From Porphyra umbilicalis (lineage: Eukaryota; Rhodophyta; Bangiophyceae; Bangiales; Bangiaceae), in NCBI GenBank assembly GCA_002049455.2, contig KV919069.1, forward strand, positions 28,880 through 92,879: a stretch of DNA of 64,000 nucleotides. The letters run 5' to 3'. This document shows positions 1 to 10,600 of the stretch, one piece after another. A program made the translations under genes and the position numbers. The notes beneath the pieces are model-generated. The model searched no databases. It was not told the DNA's origin and saw only the letters and a program-made list of their open reading frames with translations. Position 1 is the first letter of the stretch. Every line of letters starts with the position of its first letter.

Positions 1-90
1 CAATGTTGTTGCTTGCTCCCTTCCTGTGTGGCCCGCCCTCACCCATGCATATTGCCTACCGCCTGTTATGGTCTCGTTTCTGCTCCCCAG

Positions 91-785
91 GTCCTGGCAG
101 CGCGCTAACGATCTTTGCCGATGACCCTGCCGCCCGCCGCGCCGGTCTTTTCGTTTCCCCCGCTTTCCGCCATCCCCAGGCTGCCCTGCTGCGTCGGTAC
201 TTGGCAGACACGAACGAGGCGGAGGTGCCACAAAATGTGCTCAATTTTGTCGTCAACCAGGACCCGTCGGACCCGGCCTACTTCCAAGTCATCCAGCGCT
301 TTCCGGGCCCGACGGGGATGGTTGCCCACCAGTCGGGCGCGTCGTACAGCGCCTTTGTTCGCAGCGCGCAGCCGCTGCTGGCAGAGAGCTTAGGAGTGTA
401 CCTGTGCAAGGAGAGTGGCGGCAAAATCGGGCAAGCGCTCTACCCCTGGGGGCCTAAGGGCGAGGGCGGCCGCGATGACATGGTGGTGCGTTTTGCGCGT
501 CGGCGGCTGGTGGGGTTTGCAGAAACCTCGCGCGTGCGTATCGGTCAGGCGTATGCGCCGCGTCTGCCCAGAACCCTCTTGCGTTACGCACTGTTGAGCG
601 TGCACTGGGGATTGGTGCTGACCATTGCTTTGCTGTGTCTCGTGCTCTCGGGTTGCGGTGGCGTCTCCTTGTTGCACATCTGCGCTTCCTCACCCGCCTC
701 GCCCCACAGTACCGTTAAATTGAGCTGGGCCTGCATTGCCTCCATTCGAACTTGCTTGCCTCTTGTGTTTCTTGATGTGCGCTGA
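91..785 (+). CDS. 3' exon of a gene with an ABM-like (antibiotic biosynthesis monooxygenase) domain
   Basis: The window opens inside this gene. A pyrimidine-rich stretch ending CAG at 88-90 looks like a 3' splice site, and the frame then stays open to a TGA at 783-785. The first ~110 residues resemble the dimeric ABM fold: a VLNF.V.QDPSDP strand, FQVIQRF, then MVAHQ..ASYSAF, the usual 'asp-pro .. phe .. his-gln .. phe' order of YgiN-like monooxygenases. Around residues 115-140 there is a Gly-rich segment. The C-terminal ~60 residues contain a hydrophobic stretch (ALLSVHWGLVLTIALLCLVL) that could be a membrane segment or read-through of an unrecognised intron: possible GT donors lie near 540-555. 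The N-terminus lies outside the window. The domain call is by eye; the exact 3' end is uncertain. Confidence 0.4.
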
Positions 786-922
786 GATGGCTACCGTACC
801 GAGGTGTACCAAAGCAGCTGGGTGGGATTTCACACACGATGCCTGGGGCTCACTGAGCAACACGCATCGTTCTTGTAACCCATCGTACCACACAGGGTGC
901 CAACCCCCCGTCCGGAGGACAA

Positions 923-1249
923 CTAGCTCCCTGGGCGCTGGAACTTCCAGGACACGTCAGGATACCTCGTTCCGTCCGCGTTGTCGACCCGGTATGAGAC
1001 GCCCACAGCTTCCACGCCTGGTGCCTTTACCTCTGCAAACACCTCTCTCCTGTCCAACGGGCACACCTGCCCATCCGAGTTGTTCCACGTCCCTGCCGAC
1101 TGGCACACCGACCGCGTGCCGACGAGAACCTGCGGGATACACCACACACGGACGTCTGGTGCAGAAGCACTCAACAAGAAATGATTACCCTTTCCTAGAT
1201 AGTTGGTCGCCACGCTCATGCCTCCTACAAAGGCGGCCAACGACGCCAT
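923..1249 (-). CDS. Hypothetical 108-codon frame directly abutting the RPS6 stop codon
   Basis: An open frame of 108 codons whose ATG follows the RPS6 TAA with no gap (TAAATGG on the minus strand). Composition is not low-complexity and includes several Cys and Trp residues. I do not recognise a family. It could be fortuitous coding potential in the RPS6 3' UTR, or the last exon of another minus-strand gene: a CAG acceptor-like site precedes the segment beginning VLVGTRSVC. Confidence 0.22.
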   Translation of the reverse strand: MASLAAFVGGMSVATNYLGKGNHFLLSASAPDVRVWCIPQVLVGTRSVCQSAGTWNNSDGQVCPLDRREVFAEVKAPGVEAVGVSYRVDNADGTRYPDVSWKFQRPGS

Positions 1250-2415
1250 TTACTTGGAGTCCGACTTGGCCCCGGTCTTGCGCTTGGAGGCGGTCTCGCG
1301 GTGCGAGGCGCGGGCCTCCTTCTTGAGCAGCGCCAGCCGCTTCTCATACTCGGCGGCCGCCTCTTTGGACGCCTCCACGCCCTTGCGGGTGACCGCCGCC
1401 CGCCGGCGCTTTCGCTGCAGCGTCTGCGGAGTGACCAGACGCTGGATCTTTGGGGCCTTGGAGATGGGCTTGCCGCCTTCCTTCTTGGACGGCACCTCCC
1501 GGCGGATCACGTACTTGCGCACGTCGTCCTCCTTGGACAAGTTGAACAGCTTGCGGATCTTGGACGCACGCTTGGGACCCAGCCGCCGGGGGATGACCAC
1601 GTCCGTGAGGCCGGGCACTTCCGCGTCGCCCTTCTTGACGATAATGACGTTGAGCACCGCAATGCTGGACGACACGATGCAGCCGCGGACTGTCTTGCGA
1701 CGGCGCTCGCCCTTGCGCATGCCATAGCCGCGGCACCCCGACACGCCTTTGTGCAGAAGAAGCCGCACGCGGTTGGGGGTCAGCACGCCCTGCTTCATGG
1801 CAAAGCCCTGCTTGTCCTGCCCACCCATGATCTTGAGGACGTAGCCGGCGAACTCATCACCGAGCGCGTCGCCCTCCACCTCCTGCGCCAGGCGCTTGTC
1901 GTAAAAGCCGCGGAGCTTCTTCTCATCCTCAATGTCGAGCATTTTTTGGGCGCCCGTGGCGGGGTTCGCCACATTGAGCTGCGAGGGGAAACGCACAACG
2001 GGAGCAGCACCACGGATGTACGATGCAGAGAAATCGGAGCACGGCACAGAAGCAGTAACAGGAAGGGAAACACCAGCAGCAGCAACAATCCGTAGCCCCA
2101 CCGCCACGACGTGCCCAAGGTAGCAAGCAGCTCGCAACCAACCATAGAAAAAACGATAAAGGAACGTCAGGACACGCTCCAAAACGCGACATACCGAACG
2201 AGACACGAAGCATCCGCGAGGAGAGCAACAAACGTATCACACAGTGCCTGCGCACGCTCACCCCAGAGCCGATCACACTACCTCGGCCAGCACAACGCCC
2301 CTCCGCAAATGGCTTACCGGCCGCAGGCCCGCAGACTATACCCACAACGATCAAAGAATTGCCAAACATGACTCCCCAAGCAAGAAAAACATCCGTTGCC
2401 TCTCCATACCTTCAT
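1250..2415 (-). CDS. RPS6: 40S ribosomal protein S6 (eS6), two exons
   Basis: Component of the small cytosolic ribosomal subunit; C-terminal serines are the classical S6-kinase targets in other eukaryotes. The main exon is 1250..1978. The first coding exon is only ATGAAG at 2415..2410, followed by a GTATGG donor. The acceptor ends CGCAG at 1979. Splicing gives an N-terminus [11 protein letters not shown], which matches the eS6 family start and replaces the spurious upstream in-frame extension. Total 244 residues against about 249 in human. Family blocks are all present: [40 protein letters not shown] and the basic [19 protein letters not shown]. The C-terminus is Lys/Ser-rich with several serines, as in the phosphorylated tail. 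Stop TAA at 1250-1252. Confidence in identity and start is very high. Confidence 0.97.
1979..2409 (-). other. RPS6 intron 1 (431 bp, GT-AG)
   Basis: The donor GT is at 2409-2408 and the acceptor AG at 1980-1979, preceded by TTTCCCCTCGC. The intron sits in phase 0 immediately after the second codon. Introns just after the start codon are common in eukaryotic ribosomal protein genes. Confidence 0.93.
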
Positions 2416-3257
2416 GGTTGCGTGCTGCTCGGACGCGGCCGCCGCCTCCCACGCCGGAAAACAGGTGCGCGAGCGAGGCGGGCACGAAGGAGAGGAATGC
2501 CGCCGCCGCCGTGACCGCGCGTATGGGATCGAGCAACCGCATTGACGCATTGCCACGTTCAGCGGCTCCGGTCGTCGTCCTTCCAATTGCGTGGGGGCTG
2601 GTAGCATGTCAATTGGGGAGATGACATGTGTCCTTTGATTTTAATATTCCTAAAGGGGGCTACTGGACCATGATAACTATACGCAAATATGGAAGATGTG
2701 ACACATGTAAGTACTGCGCTCCATTAAGAGCCCAACAGGGAGTCGCCAACAACTGGATCCTGCGATTCCACGCGGCACACCAGACACGCTGACAGACCGC
2801 ATCGTCCAAGCCGTCTGCCATCCCATCCACTGCTTCACTGGCTCCAGCATCAGCCTGCTGCGGAGAAGGAAGTGCCAGCCGGCGACCCGGCTCTTTACTT
2901 GATTTTATTCCAGATGTACTCGTGCGGTACTGCCGACGGCCAGAGCCGTAGCCCCGGAGATCCAGCCTTTGCCAGCGGTCCACCGGAGATGGTCGCCGAC
3001 GCCAGTCTGGCGGCCAGGGCGGTTGCAGCCGCCACCTCGGCCTCCTTAGTCGCCTGTACTGTGTCCTGAGCCGCCTGCTGACGGGTGACCTCGACGTCGA
3101 GGGCCTCACAGACAGCCAGAACCGCGGGGGCGATCGCCTCCAGGACAAGTCTACGCGTCCTTACCGATCTAAAACCAATCTGTGGGTGGCGCACATCTTG
3201 GCGCGCCTCAGGGCCGCGTCGGGGTAGCGAGCCGCTTCAAGTTCACCTTCCAAGCCG
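2416..3257. other. RPS6 upstream region and gene-free spacer
   Basis: This holds the RPS6 5' UTR/promoter side and a moderately AT-rich stretch near 2625-2720. An open minus-strand frame at 2895..3194 is Ala/Glu/Thr-rich and may be the decayed C-terminal coiled part of the adjacent transposase. I see no convincing independent gene. Confidence 0.4.
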
Positions 3258-4000
3258 CTACCCCTTCCGGCGCAGCAGCCGGCCGATGTTGACTTTGGCA
3301 GGGCAAATGGGCCACGTGCCGGTCTCTTTGAAGCTGTCCATGAAATTGATAGATGACAGCCCGTGGCAGGCGCCCACCTTAATAACCTGCATCAAGTTGG
3401 CACCCTTGAATTTGGAGGTTCTGGGGACGGTGGGCAGCGTCTCGCGGAGCTCGGTGCAGGCGTTCACTTTTTTCTTGAGAAGGGGTCTTTTCCGAGGGCC
3501 CTTAGGATGTGGCAGAGGGGCGAAAGAAACATGAGGACCACCACTTTGGATTCTTCTGGCCAACTGCAGACGCGTGGACCTTGCAGCCGCCCACCAGCAG
3601 CACCTTCCACTCCGCTGGGACCTTTCTCTGCAGGTGCCGCGCCGCAAAGACAGCGTACATATGCCACAGGAGGTTGTTACACCCAGGCTTCTCGCGGCGC
3701 TGCACCTCGTCATCGTCGTCGAGGCACACATCGAGTGGCACTCGGCGCGTCTTGCCGTTACCCCACCCTCCACCTCGAAGGGGACGCGCCCGCCGCTCCT
3801 GGCGACGATCACAAACAGCGGCAGGCGGTTGCCGTTGGCGCACACGGTCGCGACAAAGCCCGCCTCTGCGCAACTTTGCACACGGGATCATCATCATTGA
3901 ATCGTCGGTATTTCTCACCTGGACAGCACGGGAAATGTTAAAGTCATCACAGAGAAGACGGTACGCAGCAAAGAATCGGCCACAGCTTCGACTGCTGATG
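3258..4000 (-). pseudogene. Decayed DDE transposase (pogo/Tigger-like), frame-shifted
   Basis: Minus-strand remnants of a DDE endonuclease-type transposase. One frame carries GFVATVCANGNRLPLFVIV (3830-3881 region), typical of the segment before the second catalytic Asp in pogo/Tigger/CENP-B-like proteins. It then passes into another frame with DVCLDDDDEVQ and WHMYAVFAARHLQ, and returns to the first for HGLSSINFMDSFKETGTWP, which resembles the family's 'F...G.wP' C-terminal signature. At least two frame changes are needed and no intact catalytic triad can be read, so the gene is dead. Assignment is from motif order by eye. The exact limits are unclear; possible further coding debris lies down to 2895. 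Confidence 0.45.
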
Positions 4001-4200
4001 CATCCGCTCGTACGCTCACAATACCCTCGGGCCTCACCCGGGCGGAGCTGAGGGTGTCGACAAAAAAGCAAGTCATAGTATGACCGCCCAGGCATGCTAC
4101 CCCTACCAAATCGAAGCTCGGCCTCCTACACCCACCCCTCGTCCGCGACGGGCGCTGCTTCCCTCTCACTCCTGCTGCCTCTCGGAAGTACTGTTGTCTA

Positions 4201-4439
4201 TTCCCCTGATTCTGAGGATCAATTGATCCGACGTACGCGATGAAAAGGAAGATTCTACCTCACCGTGCACGATTTGGTGCCATCAGGTGCCCTCGAACAA
4301 TGGAATGGGAAAAGCGGGGACGCTGCGTTTGCTTATGTCGAAAAATAGAAAAGAACCGACGTCAGGAAGGTTATTTTCTGAGGTGTCCGATAGGTGGATC
4401 AGTTGGTCCTTGGAGGATCAAATGATCCCCTCAGGGGAA
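4201..4439. mobile_element. 239-bp MITE with TA target-site duplication
   Basis: Ends are TTCCCCTGA and TCAGGGGAA (9-bp perfect terminal inverted repeat), with further subterminal inverted matches (GGATCAATTGATCC near the left end, GGATCAAATGATCC near the right). A TA dinucleotide flanks both sides (4199-4200, 4440-4441), as expected of Tc1/mariner/pogo-class insertion. There is no coding capacity. It lies directly beside the decayed transposase. Confidence 0.7.
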
Positions 4440-4441
4440 TA

Positions 4442-5528
4442 GGCACTAGCCTGTATGGCCGAAATGTTGACCAGCCCGAGAAATGTCGACCACTTCACAG
4501 TATTCACCATACCGCAGCGTCGACTGCAGAGAACAGCGATTGACTTGGCAGTGTGGCAGCATGGCCACACGTCGGCCATCGGATCGTGACAATTGATGAG
4601 ACCATTTAATTGGACAGTCCACAGGCGGTCACGCCCTTCTCTGGGGCTCGGGCCCGATTCTCGCCTAAGGCAGGCGGAGATCCATGCTTACCGGGATTAG
4701 CTGCAGATTCACAACGCTGTGTCGCGTTTGCGGCTTGTATTCGCCACCCACACCAGTTGTGTGTGTGCGTCTTGACGCTTACTTCCGGGGTCTTTGACGA
4801 GACTACCGGGCCCATGGTCGGGTAGACCGCACCGAGTGGGGTCTGTCTGACTGCGGTGCCACACGCAGTGCGAGCGATGGCCGTGGCGGATCTCCCAGGT
4901 CTTTCCTTCCAACTTTTCTTCCATCCGTAGTGCGCTCCTACGAGGGAGCGGGCCGGTGGATACCGGCCCGTATCACCCCCATTCCATCCGTCTCCTCGTC
5001 GGCACCCACCCAATTCTGAACGCCCCCCGATCATGGCGTCATCCCGTTCCATGGGATCAATCACGGCCGAGGCCACCCCTGGTTGCTCCAAGTGGGGCAC
5101 ACGATAGACGACTGAGATGCGAGAGAAGCTTGCGGCCGCTCGGCAGGAGCTTAGGAAAAACAGCTTGGCCAAGATGATGACTGCCACCGGTGCCTCTCGC
5201 TCCAACGTGCGGACTCAGCCCCGTTCTCTGCCTGCCCCCGTCAAGCTGGGGAGGCGCACCCTTTTTCAGAGAAGGAAGAAGTGGTCATTGCCCATCACAC
5301 GGCTGCATGGACGAAGGGTGGCGATGCCCGTACCTGAGAGTTTTCCTCTGTTCCTTTGCGTCCGTGTATGGCCGCTACTCGAGCGGTCCCCGCTATGCGA
5401 CTTGAGGTCAAGCAAGCGATTAGTCAATCGAGCACAGGGACAAACGAGACGATTTAGATCATATGAGACGGGGTGCATGCGTCTGGTGTCCTAGAGCAGC
5501 GCGTGCTGACACGCGATATTTTCAGAAC
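4442..5528. other. Gene-free spacer upstream of element E1
   Basis: Only short frames in several phases; none has a recognisable domain or consistent composition. I see no RNA gene. It may include decayed repeat sequence. Confidence 0.35.
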
Positions 5529-5922
5529 TGTAGCATATCTCTGCTCCCAATTGGCAATTGGCCACGAGTAGCCCCCTTGACTGACCGAATCCACGGATCT
5601 GTGTGACTCGGCTTGCGGCATGCCCTTTGGGGGGTTACTTCCGCATTGTTCATTTTTTTATTGTTTGTTTGCTTGTCTGTCTTATCTGTCTGCTGGCACT
5701 CATTACGATCGCTTGTGATCGGACGGTCGATCCACCGGTGCCCTCGTTTGTATTAAATCACCGTGGGTCCGGGGTCGCCGTCGTGGGCGCCACCCGGCTC
5801 CCCATCGGATGCCCCTCAACAAAAGGTCTTCTTCCTCGCCGTGACGGCGATAGAACTCGCTTTATTGCTTGGCTACGGCCAGTCTCAGTACACTGGTAAT
5901 TGAACTAACGTTATTAATACCA
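5529..5922 (+). repeat. 5' LTR of E1
   Basis: 394 bp, TG...CA, near-identical to 14987..15380. It contains an AT-rich stretch (CATTTTTTTATTGTTTGTTT near 5650) that could serve as a core promoter. By analogy with E2 the end could be two bases further on. Confidence 0.92.
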
Positions 5923-5924
5923 CA

Positions 5925-5943
5925 TTTGGTGGAGCAGCAGGGG
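5925..5943 (+). other. Primer-binding site of E1
   Basis: TTTGGTGGAGCAGCAGGGG follows the LTR by a few bases. The TGG start is what a tRNA 3' CCA end would pair with. E2 has a closely similar PBS (TTTGGTGGATCAGCGGGG), so both probably use the same primer tRNA. I cannot name the tRNA from this window. Confidence 0.6.
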
Positions 5944-6201
5944 ATACCCTCGCCTTCATCGTGCCTCGCGGCACGGTGTCCCCGAGAACTTTCTCGCTGC
6001 CTCGTGGCATTGTGACCGTGTCGATACGGTCGCTTGGCGCGCGGGGCGTAAGCCATCGACTTGTGGGCGTGGTGCCGGGGGCATCACGGTTGAGATCTCC
6101 GACGTTGGCGCGCAGGGCGTAAGCCAAGTCGGAACACTTTGTTCAGGTCCCAGTATGTCTACTGGTGGTCCGGCGGCACTCGGCAAGCCAGAGACGGCAA
6201 G

Positions 6202-7617
6202 ATGCCAGCTGGCTACCGGCCGCCGGGCGGGGGACAAGGCACCCCTGCCGCCTCCGACGCCCCAACGGACGGTGCTCCAACTCCTCCCATCCCTGCGCAT
6301 CAAGCCGCCTCTGGGCAGATGCAGGTGGTGGAGAGCCTTAAGGCGGCCGTTGAAGCACTTCAGCGACGCCTAACGGCCCAAGAACAGACTAACGAGTCTC
6401 TGGCGCGAGCCAATGACAAGTTGGTCGACGACGTCGAGGCCCTGCGCAAGGTCGACTCCCATGAGGAGGAATGCCGTGTGGCTAAGTCTCGCCGCCAGTC
6501 GGGCGACAAGACCAAGAATGTCTAGAAGACGAGAAAGGCGACTAAAGGCAAGTCCGTCCGCAAGGACGATCCGGCTAACGCCGCGCCTTCCTCATCTTCC
6601 GATGACTCTGCCTCTGGGTCAAGCCCGAAGTCGTCAGACGACGACAACCCCAACGCGACAGACACGTCCTCTTCGGACGATAGCCACGGGCCCCTAGGCT
6701 CGCCGTCGCCCCCAAGTGGGTCCTCACCGAGCGACAGCTCGAGCGAGTCGGACGCGGCCGCGCGCAAGCGCCCCGCGCCCCCCACCAAACGGAAGGAGCG
6801 ACTTGAAAAAGCCGATAGGATCAGGGTGATCCGCCCTGCTAATAGCCGCTTCAAGACACTCCTGGACTACAGGACGTACTTCCTGATCCGCCGTCAACTG
6901 ACGTATACGCCTAAAGAGGCACAGCGGTCGCACCGTCTCAACAAACGTTTGGACGGAGCGTTCCATGGGCAACAGCCATTCACGGGAGCCCTGCCCTTGG
7001 GCATCTTCACGTTCTTGACGACCTTTCGCCGCGCGTGCGACGCGGCTGGGCTGACGCACGGTCAGGCCCTTCCGCTTATGGTCTTTCGACTAGCCGGCAA
7101 CGCCAAGATGGCCTTCTCCGGCGCGCTTAACAGCACCCTTGGACGTAAGCGTTATGCCATCCGTACATGCGGAGATGCCGTCAACTAGCTTCTTTCGAAG
7201 TATGCGACGCACGCGACTATGGCTAACGCCTATCAAGACATCATTACGATGAAGCAACAAGACAACGAGGCGCCCACGGCCTTTTGTCACCGCGTGGAAA
7301 CGCAATGCGACCTCCTGAACGGTCTGTTCGACATCCAAGACGTTAAGGACGTCTTCATCACTGGTCTTTCGGACCTTGTGCAAGCGCACGTCCGGGTCCT
7401 GAACGACCGATTCCCTGATCGGACTCTCTCAACGCCTAGGCCGGGTGCCCGACTTGGGGTTGCCCGGCGAAACGCGAAAGCGTACGGTGACGAGACTCTT
7501 ACGTCGTGCCCTTCGGCACTACGAGATCGTAGCCACGTGAGGCCCATGCCTGCCCGTAATGCGAAGTTGCCGCCCTGTCTTAGACACGGGCGCCGGGGTG
7601 AACATAGTGCGAACTAG
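6202..7617 (+). pseudogene. gag: E1 gag, broken by two in-frame TAG codons
   Basis: One continuous frame from the first ATG (6202) to 7617 reads as a Ty3/gypsy Gag except for TAG at 6523-6525 and TAG at 7186-7188. N-terminal part: a heptad-like coiled stretch (VESLKAAVEALQRRL...). Middle: a Ser/Asp-rich linker and a basic patch. C-terminal part: capsid-like sequence with the LGIFTFLTTFRRA segment, equivalent to LGVFEFLSRFVKA in E2 Gag. No CCHC zinc knuckle is visible before the frame ends, where E2 has one, so the nucleocapsid part seems lost or scrambled around 7430-7560. The frame overlaps the start of pol, which lies in the next phase. Confidence 0.7.
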
Positions 7618-10600
7618 TGTTCTCCCTTCGAACTGGATGGCTTACGCCGAAGAGTTCACCACGCTTCCGCGCATCCGAGATGCAAACAACAAACGTCTCG
7701 TGACGAAGTATGCCATACATCTGTATGTAGACACCGGAGGTGTGCGTCTATTTGACCGATTCCTCGTTTCCGACAACTTGTCAGTCCCGTGCATTCTTGG
7801 CACCGAGTTCATTGAACAAAACATCGAGCGCATCTTGCCGCGCTTGCGCAAGATCGTCTGGCAAGAGCACGTGCGCTGCACGGAGGAACTACCTCGACTA
7901 ACGCCGATCTTAGCTTGTCTTAACGACAGCGCGTGGGACCGCCACTGGAAAGATAGACCCGCTCGGGTTCGAGCCTGCAAACAGGTGCGTGTCAACGGAC
8001 ACAAGGAGGAGTGGATCATGGCCACGTGCGACACCCCGGGCATGGTGACGATCACACCGAACATTCGGTTGTGCCGACACAAGTCCATGGCAGTCGCCCG
8101 CGGCATCGCCATCGTCAAACCGGACGAACCATTCTTGGTCAAGTTATGCAACTTCGGCAAGGACCAAGTCTTTGTTCGCAAGAACTCAACCTTGGGGTTC
8201 GCAGAACCCTACCAAGAACCGATGCTTTCCGCCGTCCTGGATGACAACAATCCAAAGGATGGAACCGATAACTCATCGGACGACGCGAGTCGTGACCCAC
8301 TCGAGGACCTCGACCTCAGTGAGGCACCCGAGTACCTGCACAAGCAGATTCGTGACATGCTTAAGACGCATTCGTCTATGTGGGATGGAACCCTTGGCGT
8401 CATCCGTGCTACGGAACACGCCATCGTCACTCCTCCCGACGCTCTGCCCATACGGGCCCAACCCTACCGGACCGGGCCGTTCAAACGGCAGATCATCGCT
8501 GATCAGATCAACAAGATGTTGAAGGTCAACGTCATTGCCCCTAGCCATAGTGCTTGGGCAAGCCCCGTGGTAATTGTACCAAAGAAGAACGGCAAAGCCC
8601 GATTCTGTGTCGACTATCGTCGGTTAAACAACATCACCAAGAAGGATGCTTATCCCTTGCCTCGAATGGAGGACTGCCTCGACTCCTTGGGAGATGCCCA
8701 GGTGTTCACGTCTCTCGACTGCACCGCGGGATACTGGCAAGTACGCTTACGCAAGGACGACCAAGAGAAGACGGCGTTCACGACGCACTGTGGTATATAC
8801 CACTGGTTATCCATGCCTTTCGGCTTGACGAACGCACCCGCTACCTTTCAGCGCGCGTTGGATATTATCCTCTCGGGCTTGAAGTGGCAGATATGCCTTT
8901 TCTACTTAGACGATGTCATCATCTTCTCCGCTAACGCGGAACAACACGTCAAAGACGTTGACACGGTTCTTCACCGTCTCCGAGAAGCCGAGGTTACCCT
9001 CAACTTGGAAAAGTGCACGTGGTTCTCCGATGAGGTCGAGTACCTCGGACACATTGTCCGCCCCGGGCAACTGCACGTGCACAACAAGAACGTGGATGCT
9101 CTGAAGCATGCCAAGTTCCCAACTACAAAGACCCAGCTGAAAAGCTTCTTGGGCATGTGCAACGTCTATCGACGTTTCGTCAAGGACTTTGCCAAACGAG
9201 CGAAGCCCCTGAACGCCCTGACCAGGGCTGAGATCCCACCGGATCTACCACCACCAACGGACGTGGCTATCGCCGCATTCGAAGACCTTCGAAACGCACT
9301 ATTGTGCCCACCGGTACTTGCCTTGCCAAAGGCCAATCGGAAGCTTGTCGTTGACGTTGACGCATGCGCCGACCAAGTTGGTTATACCCTCCTCCAGGAG
9401 GAACCGGGCGAGCTGCTTCATCCAGTCGGATATTGGAGCCGAGGACTCACTGCTGCAGAGCAAAACTACTCCACAACGGAGCGAGAATGCCTCGGCGTCG
9501 TGTGGGCTGTCCTCAAGCTGAGGAACTTCCTCGATGGGCAACGGTTCCTCATCCGAACGGATCACCAAGCACTTAGCTGGATCTACAGCACGACCGACTC
9601 AAGCGGACGCTTGATGCGATGGCGACTTCGCTTCTCCGAATACACATTCGACATGGTTTATAAACCAGGTGCATCGCACCACTTGCCCGACTTCCTGTCG
9701 CGCGCATCTACGGTGGCGCCGCCAGAAGATATCCATGATGATATACCTTGTCTGGCATGGGCCGAGACGGCCAACGGTTTAAGAACGGGGAGGTACACGG
9801 GTACCGACACACCGGAACCGGTGGAGTTCGACGATGTTGTCGAAGCACAACAAACAGACGCCTTCTGCGTCGAGATGTCCACTCGCGTGGAGCGCGGAAC
9901 GGCGAAGGCCTTCTTCCGCGATGAGCATCACGCTCTGTACCGCCGTGCGCCTTACGGAAATCAACTGGTTATTCCAAAGTCTCTACGCGAATGCGCGTTG
10001 ACCCTCGAGCACCACGCAACCGCGGCCGCCCATCCTGGTATGAACCGGTTGTATTACACAATGCGTAAGGTATACTACTGGCCTTCAATGGTGACGGATA
10101 TTCATTCGACCATCACCAAATGCACAACGTGTGCGCAAACTCGCCTCGCCTTGCGGCGACACACCACGCCCTTGACCCTGTTCCATGCTACCGAGCCTCT
10201 CACGGAGCTGTCCGTTGACATCTTTGGGCCCATCCCGGCCTCCAAGAAAGGCAACCGCTTCATCTTGGTTATCACCGACCGCTTCGCCAAGCTCACCAAG
10301 TGCGTCGCCTTGCGGCGAATCACGGCCATGTCCGTGGCGTCAACCATCATCGACGCGTGGGTGGCGTCAGCCATCATCGACGCGTGGGTGTCAGCCTACG
10401 GGCCACCGGACCGGATTCTATCGGACCAAGGGCCCCAGTTCATGTCCAACTTCTTCATCGTTGTGATGAAAATGCTTGGCATTGAAACGGTTCGCACCAC
10501 GGCGTATCATCCCCAAACCAATGGGCAAATTGAACGGTACAACCGTATCATGGCTACTCAGCTGCGACACTACGTCGCCGACGACCCATCACGATGGGAT

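Noticed and set aside
2023..2206. N-terminal extension of RPS6 by ~75 residues
   Set aside because: This is intron sequence; splicing to the ATGAAG exon at 2415-2410 gives the family's exact start.
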